Shown here in pieces: positions 63,336-64,000 of a stretch of DNA of 64,000 nucleotides. Under the pieces are notes generated by a model. It made no database searches. It saw only the letters and a list, made by a program, of their open reading frames with translations, and was not told the origin of the DNA. Origin of the DNA: Albula goreensis (taxonomy: Eukaryota > Chordata > Actinopteri > Albuliformes > Albulidae); contig CM040742.1 in assembly GCA_022829145.1 (NCBI GenBank), positions 14,426,131 through 14,490,130 on the forward strand, read 5' to 3'. Each line of letters opens with the position of its first letter. The stretch's first letter is position 1. A program made the position numbers and the translations under genes.

Positions 63336-63408
63336 GCCTCGTTAGCGCAGTAGGTAGCGCGTCAGTCTCATAATCTGAAGGTCGTGAGTTCGATCCTCAC
63401 ACGGGGCA
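63336..63408 (+). tRNA. tRNA-Met(CAT) copy 16
   Basis: Consensus sequence; short-type spacer follows. Confidence 0.95.
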
Positions 63409-63858
63409 TGGTTTTGTTGTTTGTACACCCTGAGCAGGCAAATACCAACATTAGAAATCTCCAAATGACTCATTACAAAGAAGTGACTCAGATAACTTGT
63501 CTCAAATGGTTATCCTGTGTTATCCTTCTCACAGCTGTTGTTGGGTATATTGTGAATTCAGTAATGCCTTCTTTGCACTCACTTTTGAACAGAAGAGCTT
63601 TCTCGTCTCACCTGTCATTGTGAAGTATGTCCTGAAGTGACTCAGATAACTTGTCTCAAATGCAAAGGAAAAAAATGTTTTCTTGGTAGATAACATTGAA
63701 GAGATAACATAGACCAGCCTTGGTAGCACAGTCGGTAGCATGCTAGGCTCACAGTCTGGTCATGGGGGAATTGACCAGAATAGCATTGGGAGCATGTTAG
63801 GCGCATAGGGTTTTGGTGGTGGGGCGGGGGAAACGCCTCGTAATGCAAGCTTCCACTT

Positions 63859-63930
63859 GCCTCGTTAGCGCAGTAGGTAGCGAGCAGTCTCATAATCTGA
63901 AGGTCGTGAGTTCGATCCTCACACGGGGCA
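63859..63930 (+). pseudogene. tRNA-Met(CAT) copy 17, same deletion as copy 11
   Basis: 72 nt with GTAGCGAGCAGTC in the D arm, as in copy 11, which lies 3184 bases (six units) upstream. The window ends 70 bases later inside the next spacer, so the array goes on. Confidence 0.75.
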
Positions 63931-64000
63931 TGGTTTTGTTGTTTGTAGACCCTGAGCAGGCAAATACCAACATGAGAAATCTCCAAATGACTCATTACAA

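Larger units (their letters stand above)
54300..64000 (+). repeat. tandem array of tRNA-Met repeat units, continuing beyond the window
   Basis: Seventeen tRNA-Met copies, usually 523-538 bases apart. Each unit is: tRNA-Met, a TTTT stop, a roughly 300-base spacer, a tRNA-like A-box segment about 141 bases before the next tRNA, then a GC-rich leader. Two spacer types exist. The long type has a CTTAAGACTCTACACTCC segment and gives spacing of about 535. The short type lacks it and gives about 524. Copies 4-11 follow a strict short/long alternation; copies 11-14 are all long. The left edge (54300-54560) is a diverged partial unit, as expected at an array border. Confidence 0.93.

Noticed and set aside
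54623..63995. Family of repeated open frames (79-117 codons on both strands) that look like a conserved small-protein family
   Set aside because: They start inside or cross the tRNA-Met genes and repeat only because the DNA unit repeats. The two strands overlap, there is no codon-type conservation, and the short-type units change the sequence out of register.
54300..64000. Evenly spaced direct repeats as a CRISPR array
   Set aside because: The repeats are 73-nt tRNA genes with roughly 450-base near-identical spacers in a vertebrate genome; CRISPR spacers are short and unique.

Overview
The window is vertebrate nuclear DNA, most likely from a ray-finned fish. It has split genes with GT-AG introns of 0.1-4 kb, long CA/GA/CT microsatellites, nuclear tRNA genes, and fossils of fish-type transposons (a piggyBac-like element with a TTAA end, a Tc1/mariner relic, a V-SINE-like tail). 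I cannot name the species from the sequence.

Layout. (1) 1-22.6 kb, plus strand: the 3' twelve coding exons of dpysl3 (CRMP4), 832-20541. The first roughly 42 codons lie upstream of the window. An approximately 2 kb 3' UTR follows. (2) 23.3-25.4 kb: a small tRNA cluster holding tRNA-Glu(TTC) and tRNA-His(GTG), built by an 870-bp tandem duplication. In each duplicate a different tRNA is damaged. (3) 34.7-26.9 kb, minus strand: the complete coding sequence of ik (RED spliceosome protein), 19 exons and 556 codons plus stop. It contains a likely U12-type AT-AC intron. (4) 53.6-37.9 kb, minus strand: a treacle gene (tcof1), 25 exons and about 1335 codons, with a LisH-like N-terminus, repeated acidic/basic exons and a lysine-rich C-terminus. 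(5) 54.3-64.0 kb: a tandem array with 17 copies of tRNA-Met(CAT) in units of about 523-538 bp. It is interrupted once by a truncated piggyBac-like element and runs off the right edge.

How the parts relate. dpysl3 (neuronal cytoskeleton regulator) and ik are convergent, with the Glu/His tRNA cluster between them. ik and tcof1 are head-to-tail on the minus strand. The three protein genes have human orthologues on chromosome 5q31-q32, so this is probably conserved synteny. They act in axon/cytoskeleton control, pre-mRNA splicing and rRNA transcription/ribosome biogenesis. They are not a pathway or operon.

The least ordinary parts are the tRNA-Met array, whose units also hold a tRNA-like segment with only an A box followed by a hairpin; the reciprocal tRNA decay in the 870-bp duplication; and the AT-AC intron of ik. 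I see no evidence for a prokaryote-type system, a CRISPR array or a new protein-coding system. Exon limits were set by hand from splice sites, reading phase and remembered family sequences, and no alignment was run.
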